In this document: positions 43,876 to 53,689 of the stretch, one piece after another
How the letters are laid out: the number at the start of each line of letters is the position of its first letter
Numbering within the stretch: position 1 is the first letter of the stretch
Assembly: GCA_934045075.1 (NCBI GenBank)
Contig: OW203734.1
Span: 13,204,016 to 13,268,015 of the forward strand
Source: Yponomeuta sedellus
Taxonomy: Eukaryota > Arthropoda > Insecta > Lepidoptera > Yponomeutidae
Direction of reading: 5' to 3'
DNA length: 64,000 nucleotides
The notes under the pieces: generated by a model
Database searches by the model: none
What the model was told of the DNA's origin: nothing
What the model saw: only the letters and a program-made list of their open reading frames with translations
Translations under genes and position numbers: made by a program

Positions 43876-44211
43876 TAAATACATACATTTATAGGCTTAA
43901 CAATTTATGGACAGGATATAAATAAAATACCAACAATAGCAGAACATTACTACAAATAGCAGCAAAAGTTTCATATAGCGCTAGCGAGCGATTATAGTAA
44001 AATTAAAGATTTAGGGTTGGGTCACGTGACAAGTTTTCTCATTTCGTTGACGTCTAGTGCACGCGTAGACACGAAGCAGCAATAAAGTTAAATTGAAGCG
44101 ATCATGGAATTGCCATTGTACTTCAGTGCATTGACGGAATTTCCAGTTTTAATTCCAAATGCAACGTCATCGTTGGGTATGAATAAATATTAAAATCAAC
44201 TTAAGTCGTTT

Positions 44212-44528
44212 AAGCGCTCGTGGCCCAGCCGAACCGAGTGATTGGAATCAATCACTTGAGTTAAGCTGCATTTTTTTCAAGCGCTTCCGTGCTTCGCAAG
44301 GCACGTTAAGGCGTTGGTGCCGGCTGTCATGTATTGGCAGTCGTTAAGCCATGTCAGAGGCCTTATGGGCAGCTTGATAACTTCTGACAGTAAGGCTCGC
44401 CACTGTCTTGCAATCCTCCATCAACCCGGACTTGGCCCCAGTGGTGGAGTATGGCGTAAACTTCCTGCGATGCAGAAAAAGAACCGTGCCCCAGCAGTGG
44501 GGACATTCAAGGGTTGATATCGTATCGT
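44212..44528 (+). mobile_element. S5 SINE with internal deletion of the 5S-like promoter
   Basis: Starts AAGCGCTCGTGGCCCAGC and CACTTGAGTTAAGC, then jumps directly to TGCATTTTTTTCAAGCGC, skipping about 60 bases that include box C. The rest to GGGTTGATATCGTATCGTA is complete. Confidence 0.85.
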
Positions 44529-44559
44529 AAACAAATTTGTGAAGTATAGTAGTAGTAGT

Positions 44560-44710
44560 AATAGTAGCAATACCACTTGCTAACAGTGAAGGAAATCGTT
44601 GTAAGGAAATCTGAGTGTCTGAGGTGTACAAATACCTCAGCGCTTGAAATTGCGGTGGGCACGCGTGGTAATTAAGCCCGTACTCTCTCTCTTTTTCTCT
44701 CTCTTTCTGG
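44560..44710 (+). repeat. LB repeat
   Basis: AGTAGCAATACCACTTGC, GAAGGAAATCGTTGTAAGG, TCTGAGGTGTACAAATACC, GGGCACGCGTGGTAATTAAG, CCCGTACTCTCTCTC. It lies 30 bases after S5. Confidence 0.75.
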
Positions 44711-44782
44711 CATAGGCTTAACTACGTTCTTTGCGTGCAACATTTTGATTCTTTAAGTAAAGTAGATTTGATCCAGTGTGCG

Positions 44783-44925
44783 TAGATTTTGGGGCGCGCG
44801 TCACTGTTCCAATAACCTGTATATGTTTAAAACATGCTTTGTATTATGCGTATATTTTGGCCTCCACGTCACCGAATTGACACCCTGTATATGTTTAAAA
44901 CATGCTTGGTATTCTCCCTGAGTGA
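44783..44925. repeat. imperfect tandem duplication, period about 75
   Basis: GCGTAGATTTTGG ... AACCTGTATATGTTTAAAAC ATGCTTTGTATT is followed by GCGTATATTTTGG ... CCCTGTATATGTTTAAAAC ATGCTTGGTATT. The 3' 25 bases are nearly identical and the middle has diverged. Confidence 0.65.
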
Positions 44926-45582
44926 ACAGACAGACGGATGGACAGTGTCTGAGGTTAAGGGGAGGCTCGGGGAGAATTGAATGTGGTCAATGCAGCCCGA
45001 AGGGGCTAGGGGATATCGGTGTTTAGTGAATACCTGTCCGATATTACTGCAGCTACGAATAATGATCTGGAAGGTTTATTGTTTGAAATTGAATTGTAAG
45101 AGATGACGATGAATTAAAACTGTTCACGGCCTTTTTTATAAAAACATGATTTCACTGAATCACTCCGAGAGGCGTTTTATTGGATATATGGTTACGTATT
45201 TCGCTTGTAAAATCTACACCACAGATTATTTTAGTGAGCGATTTTAAGGAATTGATTTTTTATAAATAAAGCTTTTATTATAATAATGAGGTTCTATAAA
45301 TAACGTTTTTATTATAAAAACACGACCCTGTTAAAGTGTTGTCTATATACTATCTATTCCTTAAAACATTCCTCGAATGCAGTTTAAATAGTAGTAAAGG
45401 AACAGACGTAACCACAGGTGTTAATTTAACTGCATTAGAAATGTGTTTCAGAGAAATCGTTTTTTATTAAATTATTTATTTTATTTCAATAATTTTGTTC
45501 TTGTAGGTAACATATCTAGTAATTATGGTACGCAACACAGCTCAAAATTTGTTACACTCTTTATAAGTAAGAATAGTAATTA
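44926..45582. other. unassigned AT-rich DNA
   Basis: No recognised family. AGGCGTTTTATTGGAT at 45171 resembles 32499, a possible old repeat. Confidence 0.3.
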
Positions 45583-45990
45583 GGGTCCTTCGGGGCGCTA
45601 ACTAGCGTCACAAATGAAAAAAAAAATCATAACTTGTGTTATAATACGTTTTTATTTAAAAGTAAACATGAGACAACTTAAAAACGGTGACAAATATTTT
45701 TACAATCTACAGTCTAGAGCCTAGAATCAACAACCAAGGTCTTACTTTGTTTAAGTTGTTATGATGAGGCAATAAAATTCTTTTTATTCTTATTCTTATC
45801 ACTTTCCGCCAAAAATGGCCGTTTTTAGAGGAAATCTCTTAAAATTCTAATCTATTCTAGACTGTAAGTTTCAAAAATAGTTGTCACAGTTGTTAAAATT
45901 TCTCATGTTTACTTATAGATTAAAACGTATTATAAAATAAGTTATAATATTGTTTTCCATTGGTTGCGCTAGTTAGCGCCCCGGAATGCC
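45583..45990. mobile_element. Harbinger-like MITE, about 408 bp
   Basis: Left end GGGTCCTTCGGGGCGCTAAC and right end GTTAGCGCCCCGGAATGCC are inverted copies, with further inverted similarity inward (AATACGTTTTTATTT, AGTAAACATGAG). TTA flanks both sides (45580-45582; 45991-45993), matching the three-base TWA duplication of PIF/Harbinger elements. A LINE-like tail (CAATAAAATTCTTTTTATTC) sits inside at about 45770, so a retroelement piece has been carried or inserted. No transposase. Confidence 0.65.
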
Positions 45991-46108
45991 TTAATAGAAT
46001 TTTCTGAACTAATAATATCGTAGAATACTTTTTTGAACTTCTCTTTCTGATAAAGACATAAGAACTAGACGTAATAAAATCAAAATACCACAATGAGCAT
46101 TAGCTTAC

Positions 46109-46384
46109 CTCTTTCTTTTGGATGGTTTATATCATCTCTCTCTTTATGTCTCTTAAATCTGGTACCCTCTGTCACAGTCTTAGAAAATCTCGGTCTTAAA
46201 CTTTTTTCAATCGGAAAGGAAAGAGTTATTGTTCCACGCCGACTCGTTCCGATTAAAGTTGCACCATCAAATACTCCCACTTCTGGCCACCGAGGTTCTA
46301 AGCTATATTTAATAGAAGTAGGGTTCACCGAGCAAAGGTTTGGTCGAAGTGAGGTTATGTTAACAAGGACCCTTGACTTCCTGT
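46109..46384 (-). CDS. candidate internal exon of an unidentified gene
   Basis: On the minus strand a frame open from 46403 reads through RPNLCSVNPTSIKYSLEP, RWPEVGVFDGATLIGTSRRG, TITLSFPIEKSLRPRFSK and TVTEGTRFKRHKERDD. It ends at a strong splice donor, AAAGAG|GTAAGC (GT at 46108-46107). A possible acceptor, ACTGTCGCAG, ends at 46385. These limits give 276 bases, exactly 92 codons, with phase 1 at both ends. The residue mix is balanced rather than dominated by AT-rich codons, unlike nearby chance frames. No domain is recognised and no flanking exon was found, so the gene would have large introns. The opposite-strand 104-codon frame is probably its shadow. The acceptor tract is only weakly pyrimidine-rich. 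Confidence 0.45.
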
Positions 46385-46975
46385 CTGCGACAGTGTCGAA
46401 ATGTTAATTTACCGGAAATTAAGGCAGCGCCCGGTTCGCGCCTTTTCTGCGTGAATACTTTGTCTTTGTACCTACTGCCTACCAGTTTAGTCACTCAATT
46501 ATTTAAAAAATATGGTAAATAAGGTTAGAACGATTGACTTACAAGCTACGAGAAATAGACTGCAAAATAAAGTATCCATAGAATTTTTGCTGAGAAATCG
46601 ATATCCCTATACACTAGCTGACCGCACTACTGCAAGCACCTGTACCATATCGCATGTAAACTGATTGGCAAACAACATCGCACAGGCGTGCTTTTAATTC
46701 GGAACAATTACATTATTAATCCCTAATTCGAGCACCTATCGTCTCGCCTACTTGGGCAGTGTAATCCGTTTTAAAACCATTATTTAATCATGTACCACGT
46801 GCACTTGCCAACGCAAATTGGAAATAGAGTCAACACAGAAGGTCTGGTCCAAATGGCCACCTAAATATTGGATGAAAACTGTAACGATATCGACGTTTTT
46901 GGACTAGTATCATACAACGTTGTCACAGTAGGCATGACCAATGATTTTTGAATTCTCTTCCATAATCTGGAGATA
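46385..46975. other. unassigned DNA
   Basis: Upstream flank of the candidate exon. A palindromic CACGTG and general low-repeat sequence; no other exon-like block recognised. Confidence 0.3.
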
Positions 46976-47265
46976 AATTTATTATTTTCTAATTTATAAT
47001 ATAATTCAGTAATAAATAAATATAATTTAGTGATAAACTAAGGTTTAATGAAGGTTAAAGCCAGTTTTCTTAAATTATTTTAAATCTGCGAAAACTGCTC
47101 GCAGTGTCATGGCGTCGAATCTAACGTCACGCCTAGATAAAGAAACATCAAACAAAGCACGGTTGAAGTTTACGAATGTTACTCAAGCGTGACGTCACGC
47201 GGTGTGATTGCGGTTTCAGTCAAAATGGCTGGAAGCAGTATTATAATCCTTTATTTTATTGTAAA
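46976..47265 (+). repeat. dispersed repeat, left part of a copy split by a Helitron array
   Basis: AATTTATTATT, ATTCAGTAATAAA, AAGGTTAAAGCCA, AAATTATTTTAAATCT, AGTGTCATG, GTCAAAATGGC and AAGCAGTATT match 58855-59145 in order. The right part resumes at 48028. It includes TGACGTCA at about 47201 and an ATG in AAAATGGCTGGAAGC, but no frame follows. Confidence 0.65.
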
Positions 47266-48027
47266 CTAGCTAACTCAGCGAACTTCGTACCGTCTAACAG
47301 TCGATACTTTATTTGTTTTTTATTTTTCTCTCCGTAAAAACCGTCCTTGTACTGCATGGAATATTCTAAAAAACGAATTAACGAAATCAGTTTAGCTGCT
47401 CTCGAGATTTGCGCTTACCAACACATTCAGCGATTCATTTTTATATTATAGATAGACTAGCTGACTCAGCGAACTTCGTACCGCCTAACAGTCGATACTT
47501 TATTTGTTTAATATTTTTCTCTCCGTAAAAACCATCCTTGTACTGCATGGAATATTCTAAAAAACGAATTAACGAAATCGGTTCAGCTGCTCTCGAGATT
47601 TGCGCTTACCAACACATTCAGCGATTCATTTTTATATTATAGATAGACTAGCTGACTCAGCGAACTTCGTACCGCCTAACAGTCGATACTTTATTTGTTT
47701 AATATTTTTCTCTCCGTAAAAACCATCCTTGTACTGCATGGAATATTCTAAAAAACGAATTAACGAAATCGGTTCAGCTGCTCTCGAGATTTGCGCTTAC
47801 CAACACATTCAGCGATTCATTTTTATATTATAGATAGACTAGCTGACCCAGCGAACTTCGTACTGCCTAACAGTTGATTCTTTAATTTTTTTTTAATCTT
47901 TCTCTCCGTAAGAACCATCCTCGTACTTCAAGGAATATTCTAAAAAAAAGAGTTAGCGAAATCGGTACAGCTGCTCTCGAGATTTGCGCTTACCAACACA
48001 TTCAGAGATTCATTTTTATATTATAGA
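47266..48027 (-). mobile_element. HE1 Helitron-like tandem array, four units
   Basis: Units at 47266-47452, 47457-47643, 47648-47834 and 47839-48027, joined by TAGA. Each reads CTAGCT(A/G)ACTCAGCG or close, then TTCTCTCCGTAA, TCTCGAGATTTGCGCTTACC, and ends TTTTTATATTATAGA. Units 2 and 3 appear identical over 187 bases; unit 4 is the most different. The array sits between A (47265) and T (48028), the Helitron target, and the sister repeat at 59140 shows the joined AT. Non-coding units. Confidence 0.8.
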
Positions 48028-48257
48028 TATTGGTAGGTTCACATCACATTTTTTTAAAACTAAATCAGTGTTTTAAATCCTTTTGATATGTACTTTCTTT
48101 GGGATTGGCAACGAAATGGCCAATCCGTAAATAGCTTCTCTTTCCAAAGGGATGGCTGAACATAAGCTGCATTGTTATAATTATTATAAAAAGTGTCCTG
48201 TTTTAGATTAATAAAATAACCTCCAAAAAGTTCCGCTGGACCTTTCTGTAACACACT
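48028..48257 (+). repeat. right part of the split dispersed repeat, then unassigned
   Basis: TAAATCAGTGTTTTAAATCC and TTTTGATATG match CTAAATCAATCCTTAAATCC and TTTTATATG near 59160. Similarity fades after about 48090. Confidence 0.5.
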
Positions 48258-48337
48258 TTAGATCTGAAATACCGCCTTATTATGTTTATTTTATTATTGC
48301 ATAATAATGCAGTATTTCAGATCTAAGAATTGCACTA
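48258..48337. repeat. imperfect hairpin
   Basis: TTAGATCTGAAATAC ... TTATTATG is answered by CATAATAATGCAGTATTTCA GATCTAA. Arms about 27 bases, with about two changes; loop of about 25 bases. Confidence 0.7.
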
Positions 48338-48490
48338 CGCAATCTGCGTAAGTAAAGTCAAAAGCGGCAATTGAACACGTAACGTAATATTTTAGGCCGT
48401 CAGATCAGTCGCGAGAACTTCTCGATATGAACTCGATCTCGAGCCAACCTTTTTTTAAAAGTCGGAGGAAACTTTGTATAACATTATACT

Positions 48491-48856
48491 TGATGTTAAC
48501 CCTTCATATGTCCCAATTGCTGGGGCACGGGTCTCTACTTGCATCGCAGAAAGGTTGGGTTATACTCCACCACGGGGGCTAAGTCCGGGTTGGTTGAGAA
48601 TTGTAAGACAGTAGCGAGCCTTACTGTCAGAATTTATCGAGCCGCCCATAAGGCCTCTGACATGGCTTAACGACTGCCATTACATGACAGCCGGCACCAA
48701 CGGCATAACGTGCCTTGCGAAGCACAAAAGCGCTCGGTAAAAATGCTACTAGCGGTAGTCACGGGATGGTCACCCATTCAGCACCTGACCGCGCCCGTTG
48801 TTGCTTAACCGTAGTGATTGATTCTAATCACTCGGTTCCACTAGGCCACGAGCGCT
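48491..48856 (-). mobile_element. S5 SINE, full length
   Basis: GATGTTAACCCTTCATATG, CAATTGCTGGGGCACGGG, AAGTCCGGGTTGGTTGAG, CACGGGATGGTCACCCATTC and GTTGTTGCTTAACC. Box A and box C equivalents are both present. Confidence 0.85.
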
Positions 48857-49309
48857 TGTGACACGACATTATATCTGTATCCGTTATAACCAATATACAT
48901 CGAACGGTGTGTTTTTGAGTAAAAGCCCATGTTTTGAGGTTTTGTCGCGGTTTTAACCGAGACCCCTTTTGCGTTAATCAACCCCTGATTGTGACGTGTG
49001 CGATACATTGATTTACAGGCAGATATATGAGAGACTATTGCTAAATGCAAGGGGCTTTGGAATGGTAGAGACTGGTTTATTGAAGAGTTAGGATAGGGAT
49101 TCCGTATATGTAACCCTCGAGAGATACATTACATGATGGGGGTTGCATCTGTAATGTTTCGTTGGCAACTATAAAGTACAATCGACTACTCGGATAGAGT
49201 GAGGATTTGTTTTAGTTAGTGATTTTCCATTTGGTTGTAGAAGTAGTGTTCAATAACAACAATGGCGAAGAATTTATAACACTTTATATTGTACTTAAAA
49301 AAAGTATAC
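48857..49309. other. unassigned DNA
   Basis: No recognised family; the 69- and 76-codon frames that touch this region are unsupported. Confidence 0.3.
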
Positions 49310-49560
49310 ATAAACTCGCGCCTGTATCTCAGAGTGTTAGGCAGAGACCAGGGTCTGACACTTGCCTCGTTCCTGACAGGTCGCTTTCACTTCATCAATA
49401 TTCATTAGTCGTTACGTGTACTCACACCGATTTCGGGTTTTTTATCTAGCCCTTTGCTAATACATCCCCCATTTGTTCGGAGTACCCATCCGGTCACCTC
49501 GGGCACTGACTGAAGATCAGCGCTGAGGGCTCACTCCCTCAGCACAACGCTGAGTCAGCT
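49310..49560 (+). repeat. LB repeat, 5' half
   Basis: AACTCGCGCCTGTATCTCAG, AGGCAGAGACCAGGGTCTG, ACTTGCCTCGTTCCTGACAG. The following CACCTCGGGCACTGACTG and a CGCTGAGGG/CCCTCAGC hairpin are not seen in other copies. Confidence 0.6.
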
Positions 49561-49769
49561 GCCTTTTATGGCAATTAAGACACACCACAGGCTAAACGTA
49601 TGTCTTTTTTTGTTTTTGTTTATTGTATATTTCGTTTATATCTAGTGTGCTCATATTATGTTAATTTTTCTGGTTTTCTTGATTCTATGATGTGTCTTGT
49701 CGGTGTAATAAATGTCTCTCTTTCTTTAAGTATAAAAAGGGAAATTACACAGTTTTTTTTTCTCAGAGA
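49561..49769 (+). repeat. probable LINE 3' tail
   Basis: TTGTCGGTGTAATAAATGTC followed by TCTCTTTCTTT resembles a polyadenylation signal with a short tail. Confidence 0.35.
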
Positions 49770-49860
49770 CTATGGGCTTAATTACCAGTCGTGCCCACCG
49801 CGACTTGCAATTTCTAGCGCTGAGGTATTTAAACACTTCAGACGGGTGTCTGAGAAAACC
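49770..49860 (-). repeat. LB repeat, middle part
   Basis: GACTATGGGCTTAATTACCA, GTCGTGCCCACCGCGACTTG, AATTTCTAGCGCTGAGGTAT, CACTTCAGACGGG, GAAAACCTGAGTA in reverse LB order. Confidence 0.7.
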
Positions 49861-50407
49861 TGAGTAGTATTTCTTAATGATTCGCGATACTCATAAATAA
49901 TCGCGATTTGACCCGTTTAATATATAACTATGTAAGACCTGAGTAGCTTTTCCTTCACTGTTAGCGAGCATGTAATTTAATATAAATTACATTTTTCTGT
50001 AGCTCTAAAATAGGTTTCTTAACTAAGCAGTCCACAAAGTTACAACCCCGGAAACAGCTAATCTTTAAGAGGGAGAGAATATAGACTTAATCATCTCGCA
50101 TGTTCACGGCGATTAACGATTCCAAGCGCTGAGCCTAAATCATTTTCAGTTAATTAAATTTCAGCCACGTCTAGTCCGCTGTACGTCAGCCTCCGACATG
50201 TATGTTGTGCAGGTGGTGTGGATTACAAGTACTCTGCTCTAATGCTGTAATTATTATGGGCTAAGGCATTGTATGTCCGACTAAAGTAGGTTGCGTCTGC
50301 GTTGCCCCGGCTCTCGACTAGCAGGCTATTTGACAGGTTACTGACAACTAGCTCAGATTTTTGTTGGTGTGTAGTGAAGGTGATTTAAATCTTTCATATA
50401 TACTACT
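49861..50407. other. unassigned DNA with a Penelope-like scrap
   Basis: TTAATGATTCGCGATACTC and TTGACCCGTTTAATATATAA at 49874-49930 belong with 6602 and 31030. A weak LB scrap lies at 50070-50140. Confidence 0.35.
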
Positions 50408-50636
50408 TCAATCTACTTCAGCCAGATGTCGCTGCCTGTACGTAATACAGAGAATAGTGTAAAGAGGTTCGAAATTTCACTAATGCCGGTTAGTCGCCCA
50501 TTAGCTCAGTTGGATAGAGCGCTGGCACGGATAGCCAGAGGTCGCGGGTTCGAATCCCAGCATGTGTGGAATTTTTAGCCTCTAAATAGGTTTTAAAAAT
50601 TGTCCTTAGCACGAATTAGTGCATTTAAAATAAAAA
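50408..50636 (+). mobile_element. TC repeat
   Basis: CTACTTCAGCCAGATGTCGC, TACGTAATACAGAGAATAG, AATTTCACTAATGCCGG, GCCCATTAGCTCAGTTGG, GGTCGCGGGTTCGAATCCC, GCCTCTAAATAGG. The anticodon-arm region is CTGGC-ACGGATA-GCCAG, giving C rather than T at position 33. Confidence 0.85.
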
Positions 50637-50906
50637 TAGTATAATCTTTCATATAGTTTTGCTAAAAAAGTAAATTAAAATTTATTTTGGAAATGAGCCG
50701 CCAAAACACTATCTTGAGCAATATGGCGTCGTACAGGAATTAGTGATGTCACTGGTCAGTAAATAAACAAACGTCAAGTCAACTTTCGGGTTCTCGGATC
50801 GCTATATTTACTTAACTGTGACGTCATTATAGACTAAAAAATTATAAAATTGATACAGTTACAAAATTGTCAAGGTTTATCTGCTGTACCCACATGTTTT
50901 TTTTTA
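50637..50906. other. unassigned DNA
   Basis: GGAATTAGTGATGTCACTGG and TGTGACGTCATTATAGAC are CRE-like; the style resembles the repeat at 46976 but alignment is not clear. Confidence 0.3.
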
Positions 50907-50990
50907 TGTACTAACCCGTGCTAAGGATAATTTTAAAAAACCTATTTAGAGGCTAAAAATTCCATCCATGCCGTGACTCGAACCCGAAAT
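50907..50990 (-). mobile_element. TC repeat, 3' half
   Basis: ACTAACCCGTGCTAAGGATA, CCTATTTAGAGGC, CATGCCGTGACTCGAACCCG. Confidence 0.7.
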
Positions 50991-51298
50991 ACTATCTAGT
51001 ATTAAGCTCGTCGTCAGGCTATACTAGTCCACTGCTGGACATAGCCCTCCCCTAAAGAGCGCCACGTTGTGCTATTGTAGGGGGTAATGCCCATAATCCC
51101 CATGCTGGGCATGTATTAAGTATTAAGCTCGCCTTTGTACAAATTTGTTTTTAGTGCAATAAAGAATTTTCACCCATTTCTTCATTCATTCATGGATGTA
51201 TTATTTTCCTAGGCTTTCTTTATTTTAAAAACTGAGCTTTTAAAAGTTTTACACATACAAAAAAAATGAGCTCTCAAAAGTTACACATACAAGTAAAC
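50991..51298. other. LINE-end scraps
   Basis: GTCCACTGCTGGACATAGCC and CTCCCCTAAAGAGCGCCAC at 51027-51066 and a tail with TTTAGTGCAATAAAGAATTT at 51150 look like non-LTR retrotransposon ends. Confidence 0.45.
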
Positions 51299-51426
51299 CT
51301 GTGAGGTTGCCCGGAAGAAATTGCTATTAGCAATAAGGCCGCCAATTGTATCTTATCTTCTGTATCTGCTGTTCTGTATCAATTTTCCGGTATACAATAA
51401 AGAATATTCTTATCTTATCTTATCTT
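51299..51426 (+). repeat. L3 LINE-type 3' tail
   Basis: GTGAGGTTGCCCGGAAGAAA, AGCAATAAGGCCGCCAATTG, GGTATACAATAAAGAATATT, then TTATCTTATCTTATC. Confidence 0.75.
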
Positions 51427-51779
51427 AAACCTAAAACCTAGTGTTAGTGCACTAAATTTGTAATTTTTGTCCTTCTGACGTATTAATAGAGATAAAACGA
51501 CTGCCATTAACGTATTATTTTGATAAAAGATAATTAAAAGATCATTTTTTATCTATTTGTTGCTGATCAGCAGGAAACTACTTATCAGTAATAGGGCATG
51601 TTATCTGTAGTCGATACGAGAGACGCTGGAGGTTTCTTTAGTGCAAAAAAGATATCGCTGGAAGATATCGCTAATATCTACTATACACGGCAGTGAAGAA
51701 CGGGTTCTTGCGATTAAAATAGTAATAAAATGTATACGGATTTGAAAACACTGTGTTTATTTTAAAAACTGTAGATAGC
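51427..51779. other. unassigned DNA
   Basis: About 350 bases between the L3 tail and the RTE relic. No legible domain. Confidence 0.3.
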
Positions 51780-52125
51780 AACTGATGATGAGATACGGAA
51801 TAAAACGGATAAAAGATAAATTGCGAGTAGATAAAACCTGTCAATATTCTCTGAGGGATAGGATTAGCAACGAATGCATCCGACAGAGAACAAAAGTTAT
51901 CGACATAGCTCAGAGAATTAGCGAGCTGAAGTGGCAGTGGGCTAGCTATATCTCGCAAAGAACCGACAACCGTTGGAGTAACCGTGTTCTTAAGTGGAGA
52001 CCGCGACTCGGCAAACGCCCTACGACTAGGTGGGATGACGATCTGTGAAAAACTGCCAGCAGATGCTGGATGCGGCAAGATGAAGACAGGGCGCTATGGC
52101 GCTCATTAGGAGAGGGCTATGTCTG
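51780..52125 (+). pseudogene. RTE-type LINE ORF2 C-terminal relic
   Basis: The frame reads YSLRDRISNECIRQRTKVID, IAQRISELKWQWASY, RWSNRVLKWRPR and TTRWDDDL, an in-frame TGA at 52046-52048, then CWMRQDEDRALWRSLGEGYV and a second stop. The RNE-IRQRTKV-DIA-RI-LKWQWA ... RPR ... RWDDDL ... WRSLGE-YV order is the RTE-type ORF2 end. At least one nonsense change; no upstream reverse transcriptase. The 135-codon minus frame is its shadow. Confidence 0.85.
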
Positions 52126-52187
52126 AAGAAGAAGATGTGTCACGTCATAAGGTGAAGTAGCAATGAAAATCCAAAGGAAATCTAGAA

Positions 52188-52452
52188 CCCTGCATCGCAA
52201 GAAGGTTAGGCCATACTCAGATGTCAGAAGTTATCAAACCGCCCATAAGGACCCCGGCATGGCTAACGACTGCCATTACATGACAGCCGGCACCAACGGC
52301 TTAACGTGCCTTGCGAAGCACGGAAGCGCCCGGAGAAATGCCACTAGCGGTAGACACGGGACTCGCCCATCCTGCACCTGACCGCGCCTGTTGTCGCTTT
52401 AACTCAGGTGATTGATTTCAATCACTTGGTTTGACCAGGCCACCAGCGCTTC
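52188..52452 (-). mobile_element. S5 SINE with 3'-body deletion
   Basis: CTGCATCGCAAGAAGGTTAG, GCCATACTC runs directly into AGATGTCAGAAGTTATC, omitting the usual CCACCACGG ... TTACTG block. The head (ACGGGACTCGCCCATCC, TTGTCGCTTTAACTC) is kept. Confidence 0.8.
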
Positions 52453-53050
52453 TTTGCGAATGTCGTCGTCGAAATAAATAATGCAGCCCACAAATCATTG
52501 TTTCATTATTATAGATTTGGCATAATCGCTATCGCATTTACTATTATTGTTATCGTGTTTGCGTGACTGTTGTTGGTTTGCCTTAGAAATAAAATCAACA
52601 AATAAACCCATGACTTCTTTTGTAATAATTATGCAAGTTACCGTTACACTGACAAGGCTTGAGACAGTCGAATATACCTGTAACTGTTCTACTTAAGGCG
52701 CCAATAGGATAGAAATCAAACTTGTTTTATAATACATTTTTTTTCAAAAAGTATGTATCAATTTTTTTTATATCTGTGATAACTTTCATATAGTTCTCCA
52801 TGTTCTACCTTTTCAGGTGTATACACATATTTGGGTACATATTTGCGTAACGATTTGCGAATTTGCGTGCGTAACGATTAGGAGTAGGTATTCTTAATTT
52901 TATTATGGTGAATATACAATTTATAATCACTGTTCTTAGGTAGTTATGATTGAAAGTCAAAATACACTTTAATGGAATAAAACAAATGTCTACAAGACAT
53001 TTAAAAATACGGTTCATCAACTACAATTGGAAGGATTTTCTCTTATTATA
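52453..53050. other. unassigned AT-rich DNA
   Basis: No described repeat; the 71-codon minus frame at 52805 is unsupported. Confidence 0.3.
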
Positions 53051-53052
53051 TA

Positions 53053-53689
53053 CAGGGTGTCTCATTCAAATCGGTCAGTATGGGAAAGTCTGAAACTATA
53101 AGACATACGAAGATCTGTTCTGAGGAACCATGTCATCGATTTTAATAACAAGAAAAACTGCATTCATACATTTTAAAAAACATCTGTACTCTTTTCGGGA
53201 ATCGAACCCGGTTGTTATGAAAAAAAAACTCTACACTATTTCTATTTAGATATCGATTGTGTAGGTCTTAAGCAGTATCTGTATAAAACATGATATCTAA
53301 AAAGAATAAAATGCATAGTTTTCATACAAAATGCAATCGTTACTTAACGTTTTGAATATTGTATTGAAAAAGTCGGAGGTCACTTCGGGCACCTACTAAA
53401 GTAAATTAAAATATGTGAAAACAATGCATTTTATTCATTTTAGACATCATGTTTTATACAGACATTTACTGCTTAAGACCTACACAATCGATATCTAAAT
53501 AGAAATAGTGTAGAGTTTTTTTTCATAACAACCGGGTTCGATTCCCGAAAAGAGTACAGATGTTTTTTAAAATGTATGAATGCAGTTTTTCTTGTTATCA
53601 AAACCGATGACATGGTTCCTCAGAACAGATCTTCGTATGTCTTATGTTTCAGACTTTCCCATACTGACCGATTTGAATGAGACACCCTG
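53053..53689. mobile_element. 637-bp element with inverted arms of about 275 bp
   Basis: Ends CAGGGTGTCTCATTC / GAATGAGACACCCTG, flanked by TA (TATA) on both sides, as in Tc1/mariner-type elements. The arms (about 53053-53326 and 53415-53689) are near-identical inverted copies with a spacer of about 88 bases. Each arm holds GGTTCGATTCC, the RNA polymerase III box B consensus (53535-53545 plus; 53198-53208 minus). No transposase frame. Confidence 0.8.

Noticed and set aside
46093..46407. 104-codon plus-strand gene
   Set aside because: It is antisense to the better-supported minus-strand candidate exon, and has no splice or domain support.
47266..48027. CRISPR array or satellite
   Set aside because: Units are 187 bases, adjacent with 4-base joints, and have Helitron ends; eukaryotic context. 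Not a spacer-repeat array.
50490..50580. tRNA gene called from GCCCATTAGCTCAGTTGG ... GGTTCGAATCCC
   Set aside because: Position 33 is C, the acceptor stem has mismatches, the same core occurs in many repeats with the same flanks, and the variable region does not suit the apparent GGA anticodon. It is repeat sequence.
51671..52078. 135-codon minus-strand gene
   Set aside because: It is the antisense shadow of the RTE-type LINE relic on the plus strand.
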